DNA of 15,637 nt from Oscillospiraceae bacterium (GCA_902783825.1 CACZSJ010000174.1:1-15637), one strand, 5' to 3'. Counted from the stretch's first letter, positions 6,577 to 14,073 are shown. The notes: generated by a model from the letters alone, not told the origin. A program made the numbers and translations.

Positions 6577-7536
6577 ATGAAAAACAAGCTGGCGCTGTGC
6601 GCGGTGCTCTGTGCCCTGGTCAGTATGATCTCCGCCTCCCAGCAGGTAATGGAAAGCTGTCGCTACGGTCTTCGTCTTTGCGCGGAATTGATTCTCCCCT
6701 CTCTCTTCCCCTTTTTTGTGGCTTCCAATCTGCTCTCGCGTCTGGGCCTGCCCCAAATTCTGGGGCGATATTTAGCGCCAGCCGCCCAGCGGATCTACCA
6801 CATTTCCGGCGCCGGCGCCACCGCGCTGCTGGTTGGTCTGTGCGGCGGATACCCCTTGGGCGCCGCTTATCTGGCCGACCTGGAAAGCGCCGGTCAAATT
6901 TCCAAAGCGGAAGCCGACCGTCTTCTTGCTTTTTGCAACAACTCCGGCCCGGCTTTCATCGTGGGCGCTGTAGGAACCGGCGTTTTCGGCTCTTCTATGA
7001 TCGGCTTGCAGCTTTATTGCGTACACATTGCGGCGGCCTTGACCTCCGGCTTGTTGTTTCGGCCGGAGAGGACTTGGACCCTGTCTGCAAGCTGCCGACC
7101 GGAACAGGCGCTTCCCCTGTCGCAGGCAATTCCGGAAGCAGTCCGGCAGGCGGTGCTCTCCATCTTGAACATCTGCGGATTTGTGGTCTGCTTTACCGTG
7201 TTTACCGGCCTGCTTGATACTCACGGCCTTTTCTCCCTGCTGGCCGCTCGGCTCTCCGCCGCACTGGGCACGTCCCTCCCATGGTCTCGGGCTCTTCTCT
7301 GCGGATTTCTGGAGCTGGGCAGCGGAGCCGGCGCCCTGCGGGGGCTGCCTGCTTCCCCGGACAATCTGGCCCTGGCCGCGGGGCTGTTGGGCTGGGGCGG
7401 GCTTTCCGTACAATTCCAAAGCCTTTCCGTTTTGTCAGAAAGCAATATAAACAGCGCCCTGCATGTTGCAGGGCGCCTGGTCAGCGCAGTATTCTCTTTT
7501 GTCTACGCGTATCTCCTTTTCTCCTGGCTGTTCTAA
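6577..7536 (+). CDS. ylbJ: Sporulation integral membrane protein YlbJ (nucleoside-recognition/Gate family)
   Basis: This is a polytopic membrane protein of the nucleoside-recognition (Gate) superfamily. YlbJ is a mother-cell sporulation protein in B. subtilis, needed for normal spore resistance; its substrate is unknown. From the ATG at 6577 there are 319 residues, shorter than the ~400 of B. subtilis but common in Clostridia. Family marks are ILPSLFPFFVASNLLSRLG (39-57), GGYPLGA (90-96) and FCNNSGPAFIVG (119-130). The second half repeats the theme with GFLELGSGAGALRGLP. Many hydrophobic segments are visible. The chosen start has AAGGAGGG six bases upstream; an ATG at 6544 lacks one. The 3' end overlaps the convergent transporter gene by four bases and contains a perfect 10-base hairpin that may terminate that opposite operon. 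The family call is firm; the gene name rests on synteny with yqfC. Confidence 0.88.
   Translation: MKNKLALCAVLCALVSMISASQQVMESCRYGLRLCAELILPSLFPFFVASNLLSRLGLPQILGRYLAPAAQRIYHISGAGATALLVGLCGGYPLGAAYLADLESAGQISKAEADRLLAFCNNSGPAFIVGAVGTGVFGSSMIGLQLYCVHIAAALTSGLLFRPERTWTLSASCRPEQALPLSQAIPEAVRQAVLSILNICGFVVCFTVFTGLLDTHGLFSLLAARLSAALGTSLPWSRALLCGFLELGSGAGALRGLPASPDNLALAAGLLGWGGLSVQFQSLSVLSESNINSALHVAGRLVSAVFSFVYAYLLFSWLF
7454..7476 (-). terminator. Intrinsic terminator of the murA-chrA operon, inside ylbJ
   Basis: GCGCCCTGCA (7454-7463) and TGCAGGGCGC (7467-7476) form a perfect 10-base-pair GC-rich stem with a three-base loop. Read on the minus strand it is followed immediately by TGTTTATATT, a U-rich run, and lies 57 bases beyond the chrA2 stop. 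On the plus strand no T run follows, so it should act only on minus-strand transcripts. It is embedded in the ylbJ reading frame (codons for SALHVAGRL). Confidence 0.68.
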
Positions 7537-8111
7537 AAGGCCAGCAGTACGCCTGCTGCAGCGGAAGCCAGGATAAATACAATCGGGTGCAGACTCTTTG
7601 TGGGGCGCACCACGCGGGTCAGTAAGAGCAGAACCCCCGCCAGTGCCAAAGCCTTGAAGTTGAACAAATCCAGAACCCGTCCTGTCTGGGCAAAGCGTTC
7701 CGGGAAAAACAGCGCGATTTTCACCACCAGGACGCCGGCCGCCGCAATCAGCCCGACTGAGCAGGGGCGCAGCCCGTAAAAGGCGGCATCCACATATCGA
7801 TTCTGGCGAAAGGCCTGCAGCACCCGCGCAATGATCAAAATGACCATCAACGAGGGCGTGACCAGCCCCAGAGTCGCCACGATCGCGCCGGGGACGCCAC
7901 CGGTGGCAAAGCCAACATAGGTGGCCATATTGACGCCAATGGGCCCTGGCGTGGATTCGGATACCGCGATCATATCCGCCAACTGCAGCGTGTCGAACCA
8001 GCCGGTCCTGTCCGCCATACTGTACAGGAAAGGCAATGTCGCCATACCGCCGCCCACGGCGAACAGCCCGGTTTTGAAAAACTCAAAAAACAGGCGCAGA
8101 TACAGCGTCAT
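7533..8111 (-). CDS. chrA: CHR-family (chromate) transporter, second half-size subunit
   Basis: This is a single-CHR-domain membrane protein of 192 residues. CHR proteins export chromate in some bacteria. Firmicutes often carry two adjacent short genes, each one CHR domain, thought to assemble as a pair; in an anaerobe without a metal-resistance context the true anion is unknown. Signatures: KTGLFAVGGGMATLPFLY (13-30) and SESTPGPIGVNMATYVGF (51-68), matching the family's FGGG and TPGP motifs, then several hydrophobic segments. The ATG at 8111 overlaps the stop of the first chr gene as ATGA and has GGGGGAA just upstream. A longer in-frame start at 8300 would run deep into the neighbour and is rejected. 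The stop overlaps ylbJ tail to tail. Confidence 0.9.
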   Translation of the reverse strand: MTLYLRLFFEFFKTGLFAVGGGMATLPFLYSMADRTGWFDTLQLADMIAVSESTPGPIGVNMATYVGFATGGVPGAIVATLGLVTPSLMVILIIARVLQAFRQNRYVDAAFYGLRPCSVGLIAAAGVLVVKIALFFPERFAQTGRVLDLFNFKALALAGVLLLLTRVVRPTKSLHPIVFILASAAAGVLLAF

Positions 8112-8650
8112 TTCCCCCGCCCCCCCCATTGCGTAAGCAGAATGCCCGCTGTCGCACAGAGGAGCACGAAGACAACGGGGGAAATGCTGAAAAAGACAGA
8201 CAGCACGAAAACCATGAGACACAGCAGCAGCGCCGCCTTGTCCTTCACCGCACTTTTCCAGAGCTTGGTAACCGCGTTGAAAATCAACACACAGACACAA
8301 ACGCGAATCCCTGCGAAAGCGCTTTTGACCACAGGCAAATCAGCAAAGTTGGTCAGGATCCCCGCGATCACGCAGATGATGACCAGCGACGGAAACACAA
8401 TGCCCAGGGTAGCGGCAATGCCTCCGGCTGCCCCGGCCTGACTATAGCCCACGAAGGTGGCCGTGTTGACGGCAATAATCCCCGGCGTACACTGGCCCAC
8501 TGCGTAGTAGTCCATGATTTCCTCATTGCTGGCCCAGCCATGCTTTTCCACGATTTCCCGCTCCAGCATGGGAATCATCGCATACCCTCCGCCAAAGGTC
8601 ATTACGCCGATCCGGGCAAAGGCGCCGAAAAGCTGCAGCAGCTTTTTCAT
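8108..8650 (-). CDS. chrA: CHR-family (chromate) transporter, first half-size subunit
   Basis: This is the partner CHR domain, 180 residues. It starts MKKLLQLFGAFARIGVMTFG with FGGGYAMIPMLEREIV (19-34) and GQCTPGIIAVNTATFVGY (52-69), followed by hydrophobic segments to the end. Its motifs parallel those of the next gene but with clear divergence (CTPGI here, STPGP there), as expected for the two halves of a heteromer of opposite membrane orientation. That arrangement is known of the family, not shown here. The ATG at 8650 overlaps the stop of the phosphosugar mutase as ATGA, with GGGGAA just upstream, so the three genes are translationally linked. An in-frame start at 8701 lacks support. Confidence 0.9.
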   Translation of the reverse strand: MKKLLQLFGAFARIGVMTFGGGYAMIPMLEREIVEKHGWASNEEIMDYYAVGQCTPGIIAVNTATFVGYSQAGAAGGIAATLGIVFPSLVIICVIAGILTNFADLPVVKSAFAGIRVCVCVLIFNAVTKLWKSAVKDKAALLLCLMVFVLSVFFSISPVVFVLLCATAGILLTQWGGRGK

Positions 8651-10374
8651 TTCCCCAAGGCCTCGGTAAAGGCTCTGTATTTTTCGGCCTTCTCCTGGCA
8701 ATCCGCCTGATCCTTGCCCCGCACCAGCAGGTAAACCTTGATCTTCGGCTCCGTCCCGGAGGGGCGCACAATATAGCTGCTGCCGTCTGCCAGCTCGAAG
8801 TACAGGACGTTAGATCCGGCAAAAGGCGTCTTGTCAACCTTGCCCAGGCCCTTGACCGCAATGCTGCCGTCCAGGTAATCCCGAAGGCGAATCACCTCGA
8901 CGCCGCCGATGTTCTCAGGCGGATCGGTACGCAGCTTGTGCATCAGCACCTTCATTTTCTGCAGCCCGTCCAGCCCGGGCATGACCAGGTTCACCGTCTT
9001 CTCCAGGAACCAGCCGTAACGCTCGTAAAGCGCATGGACGGCGTCAAGCAGGGTCATCCCCTTCTGCTGGTAATGCGCGGCCATTTCTGCGACCATCATG
9101 GCAGCGGTCACCGCGTCTTTATCCCGCACAAAGTCGCCCACCATATAGCCGTAGCTTTCTTCGAATGCAAAAATATACTGATAGCTTCCGGCCGCCTCCC
9201 AAGCGGCAATCCGCTCAGCCATAAATTTAAATCCGGTAAAGGTATCCTCAAAGTGTACGCCGTTTGCCTCCGCAACGGTGCGTGCCATGGAGGTAGACAC
9301 GATGCTGGCCACCGTGCCGGGATTCTCCGGCATGGTACCGGTGCTCTTTCTGGCCTGGATGATGTAGTCCAGCAGCAGAACGCCCATCTGGTTGCCCGTG
9401 ATGGTCACGTACGCATCGCCGTCTCGCACCATGGTGCCGATGCGGTCCGAATCCGGATCGGTTCCGATGATCAGATCGCTTCCCACTTTCTTTGCCAATT
9501 CCACCGCCAAATAGAAGCCTTCCGGATTTTCCGGGTTGGGACTCTCCACTGTGGGGAAATTGCCGTCAATCACCATCTGCTCCGGCACGGGGAACAAATG
9601 CTTGATTCCCAGCCTCCGCAGAGCTTCTGGCACCAGCTTGTATCCACAGCCGTGGAAGGGCGTATATACGATCTTCAGATCGTCCGCCGCCGCTTTGACC
9701 GCTTCCCGATCAATGGCCTGGGCCATGACCCGCTCCAAAAACGCCTCGTCCGTCTCCTGACCGATCACTTCAATTTTTCCGTCCGCAATCGCCTGATCAT
9801 AGTCACAGGTACGAAATCCCGTGAAAATATCAATGGCCGCCATCTGCGCGGCAATGGCCTCCGCATGCTGGGGCGGCAGCTGCGCGCCGTCGGACCAGTA
9901 GACCTTGTATCCGTTGTATTCTTTGGGGTTGTGACTGGCCGTGATGTTCAGGCCGGCGGTGGTGCCGTAGTAACGCACGGCAAAGCTCAGCTCCGGCGTG
10001 GGGCGCAGTGCGTCAAAAATCCGCACATGGATGCCGTTGGCCGCCATGACGCTGGCCGCCTCTCTGGAAAACGCTTCCCCATTGAGCCGGCAATCGTGAG
10101 CAATCACAATTCCTTTGTCCATCGCCTCTTGTCCCTCTGCCACGATGACGTTGGCAAAGGCCTGGGTTGCCCAGCGGATCACATGGGTGTTCATGTGGTG
10201 CAGCCCCTGCTTCATGGTTCCGCGAAGACCAGCCGTACCAAATTCCAGAGGCGCAAAAAAGCGGCTCTCAATTTCCTTTTCATCTCCGGCAATCGCGTTG
10301 AGCTCGTTCCATTCCTGCTCGCTGAGGGCAGGGCTGTCCAGCCAATGCTGGTACTCTTCCTTATAATTCCTCAT
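8647..10374 (-). CDS. pgcA: Phospho-sugar mutase (alpha-phosphoglucomutase/phosphomannomutase)
   Basis: This is an alpha-D-phosphohexomutase interconverting hexose 1- and 6-phosphates, probably glucose phosphates, feeding glycogen or cell-envelope sugar nucleotides. It has 575 residues, the size of the PgcA-type enzymes. The four signature loops are visible: the phosphoserine loop TASHNPKEYNGYK (145-157, Ser147), the metal loop DPDSDR (306-311), the sugar loop EESYGY, and the phosphate loop RPSGTEPKIKVY near the C-terminus. FGTAGLRG (45-52) is typical of the N-terminal domain. The ATG at 10374 has AGGAGG six bases upstream; a GTG at 10389 would lie within that site. It overlaps the DUF2007 gene by 14 bases and the first chr gene by four. 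Substrate preference cannot be decided from sequence alone. Confidence 0.94.
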   Translation of the reverse strand: MRNYKEEYQHWLDSPALSEQEWNELNAIAGDEKEIESRFFAPLEFGTAGLRGTMKQGLHHMNTHVIRWATQAFANVIVAEGQEAMDKGIVIAHDCRLNGEAFSREAASVMAANGIHVRIFDALRPTPELSFAVRYYGTTAGLNITASHNPKEYNGYKVYWSDGAQLPPQHAEAIAAQMAAIDIFTGFRTCDYDQAIADGKIEVIGQETDEAFLERVMAQAIDREAVKAAADDLKIVYTPFHGCGYKLVPEALRRLGIKHLFPVPEQMVIDGNFPTVESPNPENPEGFYLAVELAKKVGSDLIIGTDPDSDRIGTMVRDGDAYVTITGNQMGVLLLDYIIQARKSTGTMPENPGTVASIVSTSMARTVAEANGVHFEDTFTGFKFMAERIAAWEAAGSYQYIFAFEESYGYMVGDFVRDKDAVTAAMMVAEMAAHYQQKGMTLLDAVHALYERYGWFLEKTVNLVMPGLDGLQKMKVLMHKLRTDPPENIGGVEVIRLRDYLDGSIAVKGLGKVDKTPFAGSNVLYFELADGSSYIVRPSGTEPKIKVYLLVRGKDQADCQEKAEKYRAFTEALGK

Positions 10375-10678
10375 GGTATTCCTCCTCACTTAGCGCCAAA
10401 GCGTCTTCCAACAGGCTCTTCGGTACAAAAATATCCACGCCTTCTCCACTGATTCCCAAAACCACACGGCCGAATGCTCCGTTTCCGCTGTCACGGCAAA
10501 CACAGGGGATCCCGTATGCCTCCAGCATGTTGATTCGCATACGATCCGACATGTCCAGGCACTCACAATGACACAGGAGCACCGGCTCCTCCGGTTCCCC
10601 CGCGCTGTTTTTCGGCCAATGCTCCACCAAGCTGCCCAAGCGGTTTACGGCCCAAAAATTGCCGCTTTTCTCCTCCAT
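10361..10678 (-). CDS. DUF2007-like small protein (putative signal-transducing domain)
   Basis: This is a 105-residue soluble protein without a signal peptide. The segment from about 33 to 99 resembles the DUF2007 fold: an initial strand (VLLCHCECLD), a helix spanning RMRINMLEAYGIPCVCRD, a glycine-rich loop (GNGAFGRVVLG) and VDIFVPKSLLEDALALSEE. The pattern of a helix ending in LEAxGIP followed by a strand and VP-x2-LL-x-AL is characteristic. The family is annotated only as putative signal transduction, and no activity is established. The first 30 residues are not part of the domain. The ATG at 10678 has AGGAGA eight bases upstream, 12 bases after the rlmH stop, and the 3' end overlaps the mutase gene by 14 bases. 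The assignment is from pattern memory, so moderate. Confidence 0.72.
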   Translation of the reverse strand: MEEKSGNFWAVNRLGSLVEHWPKNSAGEPEEPVLLCHCECLDMSDRMRINMLEAYGIPCVCRDSGNGAFGRVVLGISGEGVDIFVPKSLLEDALALSEEEYHEEL

Positions 10679-10690
10679 TGAACTGTTCTC

Positions 10691-11173
10691 CTATTTGTGA
10701 TATCGGGACCCTTCCCGGATCTTGAACCCGCGGTAGAGCTGTTCCGCCAGAATCACCCGCGCAAGATGATGGGGAAAGGTCATGCGGGAGAGGCTCAAGC
10801 GCAAATCCGCCCGGGCCTTCACACTGTCCGCCAGTCCATAAGAGCCGCCAATCACAAAGCACAGCTTCGGCTTTCCGGAATTCTCACGCTGACCGATCAG
10901 CGCAGCCAGCTCTTCGCTGCTGATCTGGCGGCCCTCCACGCACATGACAATTACATACGCATCCTGTGGTATATATTTTACTATATCTACCGCCTCTTTT
11001 GCAAGAGCGGCTTGTATTTCTCCCGCAGAAGGTTTTTCCGGCAGCCGTACCTCGTTGAGCTCCGTGCAGTCCAGCCGGCAATAACCCCCCAGTCGCTTGG
11101 CATATTCCGCAAAAGCCTCTGTGTAGAATCGCTCCCGCAGCTTGCCTACGCAAATAAGTTTTATGTTAAGCAC
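10691..11173 (-). CDS. rlmH: 23S rRNA (pseudouridine-1915-N3)-methyltransferase RlmH
   Basis: RlmH is a SPOUT-class methyltransferase that uses S-adenosylmethionine to methylate pseudouridine 1915 in helix 69 of 23S rRNA on assembled 70S ribosomes. The protein has 160 residues, matching the ~155-160 of the family. It begins with NIKLICVGKLRERFY; the knot contains CFVIGGSYGL and SLSRMTFPHHLARVILAEQL, and it ends in the hallmark YRGFKIREGSRYHK. The GTG at 11173 is chosen because GGGGGAGG lies seven bases upstream and the reading matches the family's N-terminus; an in-frame start at 11224 adds a spurious tail. It overlaps the end of walJ by 13 bases, an arrangement (MBL-fold gene then rlmH) also seen in Bacillus. 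Confidence 0.97.
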   Translation of the reverse strand: MLNIKLICVGKLRERFYTEAFAEYAKRLGGYCRLDCTELNEVRLPEKPSAGEIQAALAKEAVDIVKYIPQDAYVIVMCVEGRQISSEELAALIGQRENSGKPKLCFVIGGSYGLADSVKARADLRLSLSRMTFPHHLARVILAEQLYRGFKIREGSRYHK

Positions 11174-11946
11174 GGCATCGCCTCCCCCACGCTCACTTCC
11201 AGGCAGCCGGAAGGCGGCGCGCACAGAAGCTCAATCGACGTATGCTCCAGCCGCTGCCACACTGTGTCGACCGCGCGCATAGGCGTGTTGTTTTCCCGGC
11301 TCAAATGTCCGAGAATGATGCGCCTGGTACCGCTTTGCGCCAGATCGCAGGCGAGCGCGGCGCAGTCCTCATTGGACAAGTGCCCACGCGGCGACAGGAT
11401 CCTCCGCTTGAGATAAACCGGATAGCTGCCATAGCGAAGCATCTGCTCGTCATGATTGGCTTCGATCAGCACGGTATCCGCTCCTCGCAGGCCGTCCAGA
11501 ACCGCGTCGGTCACGCAGCCCATGTCTGTAGCCAATGCGAAGACGCCCTCGCCTTCCAGCCGGTATCCCACGCTTTCGTCCGTGTCGTGGCAGGTGTGAA
11601 AAGCGCGCACGCTGAGACAGCCCACGCGAAAGCTTTCCCCCACCGGGATCGTCTGCAGGCAGCCGTCGATTTCCGGCAGCATTCCTTGAAGCCGGGCCGC
11701 CACGGTACGCGGTGCATAAACCGGAAGAGCATAATACTTGACGAGCATCTTCAGCCCCGAAATATGATCGGAGTGTTCATGAGTAATGAACACTCCGTTG
11801 ATATCACGCAGGCTTCGGCCAAGCTGAGCAAGCGCAGCCTCCATGCGGCGCATGGAAATCCCAGCGTCGATCAAAACATTGGTCGCGCCACTGGAAAGCA
11901 TCAGGCAGTTACCGCTGGATCCGCTGGCAAAAACATAAACCTTCAT
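11161..11946 (-). CDS. walJ: WalJ/YycJ-type metallo-beta-lactamase-fold hydrolase
   Basis: This is a metallo-beta-lactamase-fold metal-dependent hydrolase of the YycJ/WalJ group, proposed to be a DNA exonuclease linked to the cell cycle and cell-wall regulation. The 261 residues match. It starts MKVYVFASGSSGNCLML, typical for the family. The zinc motif is THEHSDH (55-61); further ligands are likely in FHTCHD, ATDMG and the C-terminal LGHLSRENN. In Bacillus the gene sits with the WalKR regulators; here it follows murA with no two-component genes in the window. The ATG at 11946 shares one base with the murA stop (TGATG), and no convincing ribosome site precedes it, so reinitiation from murA is likely. 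A TTG one codon upstream is an alternative. Confidence 0.93.
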   Translation of the reverse strand: MKVYVFASGSSGNCLMLSSGATNVLIDAGISMRRMEAALAQLGRSLRDINGVFITHEHSDHISGLKMLVKYYALPVYAPRTVAARLQGMLPEIDGCLQTIPVGESFRVGCLSVRAFHTCHDTDESVGYRLEGEGVFALATDMGCVTDAVLDGLRGADTVLIEANHDEQMLRYGSYPVYLKRRILSPRGHLSNEDCAALACDLAQSGTRRIILGHLSRENNTPMRAVDTVWQRLEHTSIELLCAPPSGCLEVSVGEAMPCLT

Positions 11947-13250
11947 CAAATGATCGCCACAATCTTTTCGTTATATTCCGTCGGCTCCGGCTCCCGGATC
12001 ACCTGGATGTCCGCGCCGAGGGCCTGAAGCTTTCCGACCAGATTTTCGTAGCCGCGCTCGATATAATTGATGTCCTCAATTTCCGTCCGGCCGGCAGCGC
12101 ACATTCCGGCAATGACCATTGCCGCGCCGGCACGCAGATCGCAAGCCTGCACCAAAGCGCCCGTGAGGCGTCTGCCGCCTTCCACCACGGCAATCCGACC
12201 GTCTACCTGAATTTCAGCACCCATCTTCCGCAGCTCGTTGACGTATTTGAACCGGTTATCGTAGATTCCCTCGTTAATCACAGAGGTGCCGTTGGCCAAA
12301 CACATCAGCACGCCCATCTGCGGCTGCATGTCCGTGGGAAAGCCCGGATAGGGCATGGTCTTCAGATTGGCGCGGCGCAGCGTACTGGCGCCTTTGACCA
12401 GCACCGAATCCTCGTATTCCTGCACAATGGTACCGGTTTCCCGGAGCTTGGCACTGATACACTCCAGGTGCTTGGGGATCACGTTCTTGATCAGCACTTC
12501 CCCTCCCGTAGCAGCCGCGGCCACCATGTAAGTGCCCGCTTCAATCTGGTCCGGGATGATGGTATAGCTGCCGCCGTGAAGCTTTTCCACGCCGTTGACT
12601 TTGATGGTATCGGTGCCCGCGCCGCGAACGTCCGCCCCCATGGAGTTGAGGAAGTTGGCCAGGTCCACAATGTGCGGCTCCCGCGCCGCGTTTTCGATAA
12701 TGGTACGGCCGCTGGCCAGGACGGCGGCGATCATGATGTTCATGGTCGCGCCCACCGAAACTTTGTCCAGATAGATCCGCGTACCATGCAGGCGCCCATC
12801 CAAAGCATCGGCGTATACGAAGCCGTTCTTGATGTTGACCTCTGCCCCCAGGGCAGTCATGCCCTTGATGTGCTGGTCAATGGGCCGCACGCCGAAATTG
12901 CAGCCGCCGGGCATCGTGGTCTTGGCGCTGCCAAAGCGGCCCAGCATGGAACCGATCAAATAATATGAGGCACGGATTTTCCGCATGAGTTCGTAGGGAG
13001 CGTCCTGATAGCGGGCCTCCGTGCAATCGATCTCTATGGTGGACTGATTCACAAAGCTGACCTTTGCGCCCAACTCGGCCAGAATGCTCAAAAGCGTATC
13101 CGCGTCGCTGATCTGGGGGATATTCTCGATCCGGCAGACGCCTTCCACCAGCAAAGCCGCAGGAATGATCGCCACCGCCGCGTTTTTCGCGCCGCTGATT
13201 TCCACTTCGCCATGCAGCGCAACGCCGCCATTGATAACGTATTTATCCAA
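11946..13250 (-). CDS. murA: UDP-N-acetylglucosamine 1-carboxyvinyltransferase MurA
   Basis: MurA transfers enolpyruvate from phosphoenolpyruvate to UDP-N-acetylglucosamine, the first committed step of peptidoglycan synthesis in the cytoplasm. It is 434 residues from the TTG at 13250. Lys22 in GAKNA, the catalytic cysteine Cys117 in PGGCNFGVRPIDQH, and FPTDMQPQ are all present. Because the cysteine is kept, target-based fosfomycin insensitivity is not predicted. I chose the TTG because GGAAGG ends eight bases upstream and the resulting start (MDKYVINGG) aligns with the family. The GTG at 13259 overlaps that ribosome site. Firmicutes often hold two copies (MurA/MurZ); which one this is cannot be told here. 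Its own promoter lies at 13302-13330. Confidence 0.97.
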   Translation of the reverse strand: MDKYVINGGVALHGEVEISGAKNAAVAIIPAALLVEGVCRIENIPQISDADTLLSILAELGAKVSFVNQSTIEIDCTEARYQDAPYELMRKIRASYYLIGSMLGRFGSAKTTMPGGCNFGVRPIDQHIKGMTALGAEVNIKNGFVYADALDGRLHGTRIYLDKVSVGATMNIMIAAVLASGRTIIENAAREPHIVDLANFLNSMGADVRGAGTDTIKVNGVEKLHGGSYTIIPDQIEAGTYMVAAAATGGEVLIKNVIPKHLECISAKLRETGTIVQEYEDSVLVKGASTLRRANLKTMPYPGFPTDMQPQMGVLMCLANGTSVINEGIYDNRFKYVNELRKMGAEIQVDGRIAVVEGGRRLTGALVQACDLRAGAAMVIAGMCAAGRTEIEDINYIERGYENLVGKLQALGADIQVIREPEPTEYNEKIVAII

Positions 13251-13301
13251 AGTCTGCACCTTCCAATACTCTCAGCGCCACAGTAGCGGCACCGAAGGAT
13301 G

Positions 13302-13330
13302 ATTGTAGCATATTTCAGAGGATTACGCAA
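13302..13330 (-). promoter_or_regulatory. Housekeeping promoter of murA
   Basis: On the minus strand TTGCGT (13330-13325), a 17-base spacer and TACAAT (13307-13302) preceded by TGC form an extended -10 vegetative promoter. It lies about 50 bases upstream of the murA start, after the nudF stop, so murA and downstream genes can be transcribed independently of nudF. Confidence 0.75.
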
Positions 13331-13343
13331 GTATCTTGCCGCC

Positions 13344-13364
13344 CGCCCGTCTCACGCACGGGCG
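13344..13364 (-). other. Hairpin between nudF and murA
   Basis: CGCCCGT (minus strand, 13364-13358) pairs with ACGGGCG (13350-13344) around a seven-base loop, starting six bases after the nudF stop. No T run follows, so it is at best a weak or factor-assisted terminator, or an RNA 3'-end stabiliser. Some transcription probably continues into murA. Confidence 0.4.
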
Positions 13365-13369
13365 CCATT

Positions 13370-13906
13370 CTATTCTTTCAGATACTGTTCTGCTTTCAGA
13401 ACCGCCACAATGGTTTTCCCGTCCTCAATCTCGTTTGCCATCACCATGCGGCTCAGCTCTTGCAGGCTGATCTTCTCAACATCCAGAAGCTCGTTCTCTT
13501 CCGGGTGGCTCTCTCCTGCTTCCAAACCCAAAGCCAGATAGATGTACAGCTTCTCGGTGGAAAACCCAGGAGACGTATAGCAGCCGCCCAAATCGACCAG
13601 CTTTCGCGCAGTAAAGCCCGTCTCTTCCGACAGTTCCCTCACCGCACATTCCATGGGGTCTTCCCCGTACTCCAGCTTGCCTGCCGGAGCCTCCAGCATC
13701 ATCCGGCCAGCCGGGTAGCGAAACTGGCGGACCATATAACAGTTTCCGTCCTCATCCACGGGAAGGATGGTCACACCCCCAGGATGCTCCACCACTTCTC
13801 GCCGGACCACGCTTCCGTTGTCCAGTTGGGCACGATCCAATCTTACGTTGACAATTACTCCCTTATATTTTTCTTCGCCATCCAGGCGCTTTTCAAAATA
13901 ACCCAA
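13370..13906 (-). CDS. nudF: ADP-ribose pyrophosphatase-type Nudix hydrolase
   Basis: This Nudix hydrolase is likely to cleave ADP-ribose to AMP and ribose 5-phosphate, removing a reactive by-product of NAD turnover. The 178 residues compare with ~185 for B. subtilis NudF. The Nudix box is complete at 76-98 (G76, E82, R90-E91, E94-E95, G97), preceded by EAPAGKLE, and the ADP-ribose-type tail YTSPGFSTEKLYIYLA (110-125) follows. The start chosen is the TTG at 13906, with GAGGAG five bases upstream; the N-terminus then aligns with NudF (EK...G...L-NG). An in-frame ATG at 13969 lies in the 5' leader across repeat elements and lacks a ribosome site. It is the promoter-proximal gene of the minus-strand group, followed by murA. 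Confidence 0.93.
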   Translation of the reverse strand: MGYFEKRLDGEEKYKGVIVNVRLDRAQLDNGSVVRREVVEHPGGVTILPVDEDGNCYMVRQFRYPAGRMMLEAPAGKLEYGEDPMECAVRELSEETGFTARKLVDLGGCYTSPGFSTEKLYIYLALGLEAGESHPEENELLDVEKISLQELSRMVMANEIEDGKTIVAVLKAEQYLKE

Positions 13907-13965
13907 AGATACTCCTCTCCTGCGAAAAGGGTATGCGTCGCAGATCGCTGTGCATAACATGTGAG

Positions 13966-13990
13966 TCAATTGACATATTCAATTGACATA
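13966..13990. repeat. Tandem 12-base direct repeat with palindromic core (possible operator)
   Basis: TCAATTGACATA occurs at 13966-13977 and 13979-13990, one base apart. The first copy lies in the perfect palindrome GTCAATTGAC (13965-13974) and the second holds TCAATTGA. The pair covers roughly +5 to +30 of the predicted nudF transcript, a position where a bound regulator could block transcription. On the plus strand each copy also contains TTGACA, but neither has a good -10 at suitable spacing. Confidence 0.6.
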
Positions 13991-14001
13991 AAGGTATTTG
14001 A

Positions 14002-14030
14002 ATTATAGCACAGGGTTTCATAAAATTCCA
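14002..14030 (-). promoter_or_regulatory. Extended -10 promoter of nudF
   Basis: On the minus strand TATAAT (14007-14002) is preceded by TGTGC, a strong extended -10. The -35 at 17-base spacing, TGGAAT (14030-14025), is poor. A-tracts upstream (14031-14072) could act as an UP element. The predicted start is near 13995. Confidence 0.68.
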
Positions 14031-14040
14031 TACTTTTTTC

Positions 14041-14073
14041 TGAAAAAAACGAAAAAAATTTGAGTTTTTTTCA
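14041..14073. repeat. A/T-tract perfect inverted repeat
   Basis: TGAAAAAAAC (14041-14050) and GTTTTTTTCA (14064-14073) are exact reverse complements around a 13-base spacer that itself holds a seven-A tract. It sits upstream of both divergent promoters. It could be a bent-DNA/UP element or a binding site for an AT-specific nucleoid protein. No gene end nearby would need a terminator. Confidence 0.55.

Noticed and set aside
7542..7558. CAGCAG/CTGCTG hairpin just after the ylbJ stop as a ylbJ terminator
   Set aside because: The stem has only six pairs and no T run follows on the plus strand. It also lies in transporter codons, so it is not convincing.
8938..10452. A 504-codon open frame on the plus strand opposite the phosphosugar mutase
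   Set aside because: It is antisense to a gene with all catalytic motifs; the His-rich translation and lack of domains mark it as a shadow.
13344..13364. Strong terminator isolating nudF from murA
   Set aside because: The hairpin is real but only seven pairs long, with no T run after it; kept as a weak hairpin only.
13971..14010. Plus-strand promoter using the TTGACA in the tandem repeats
   Set aside because: The available -10-like sequences lie at wrong spacings (about 13, 15 or 19 bases), and a much better smpB promoter exists at 14177-14205.
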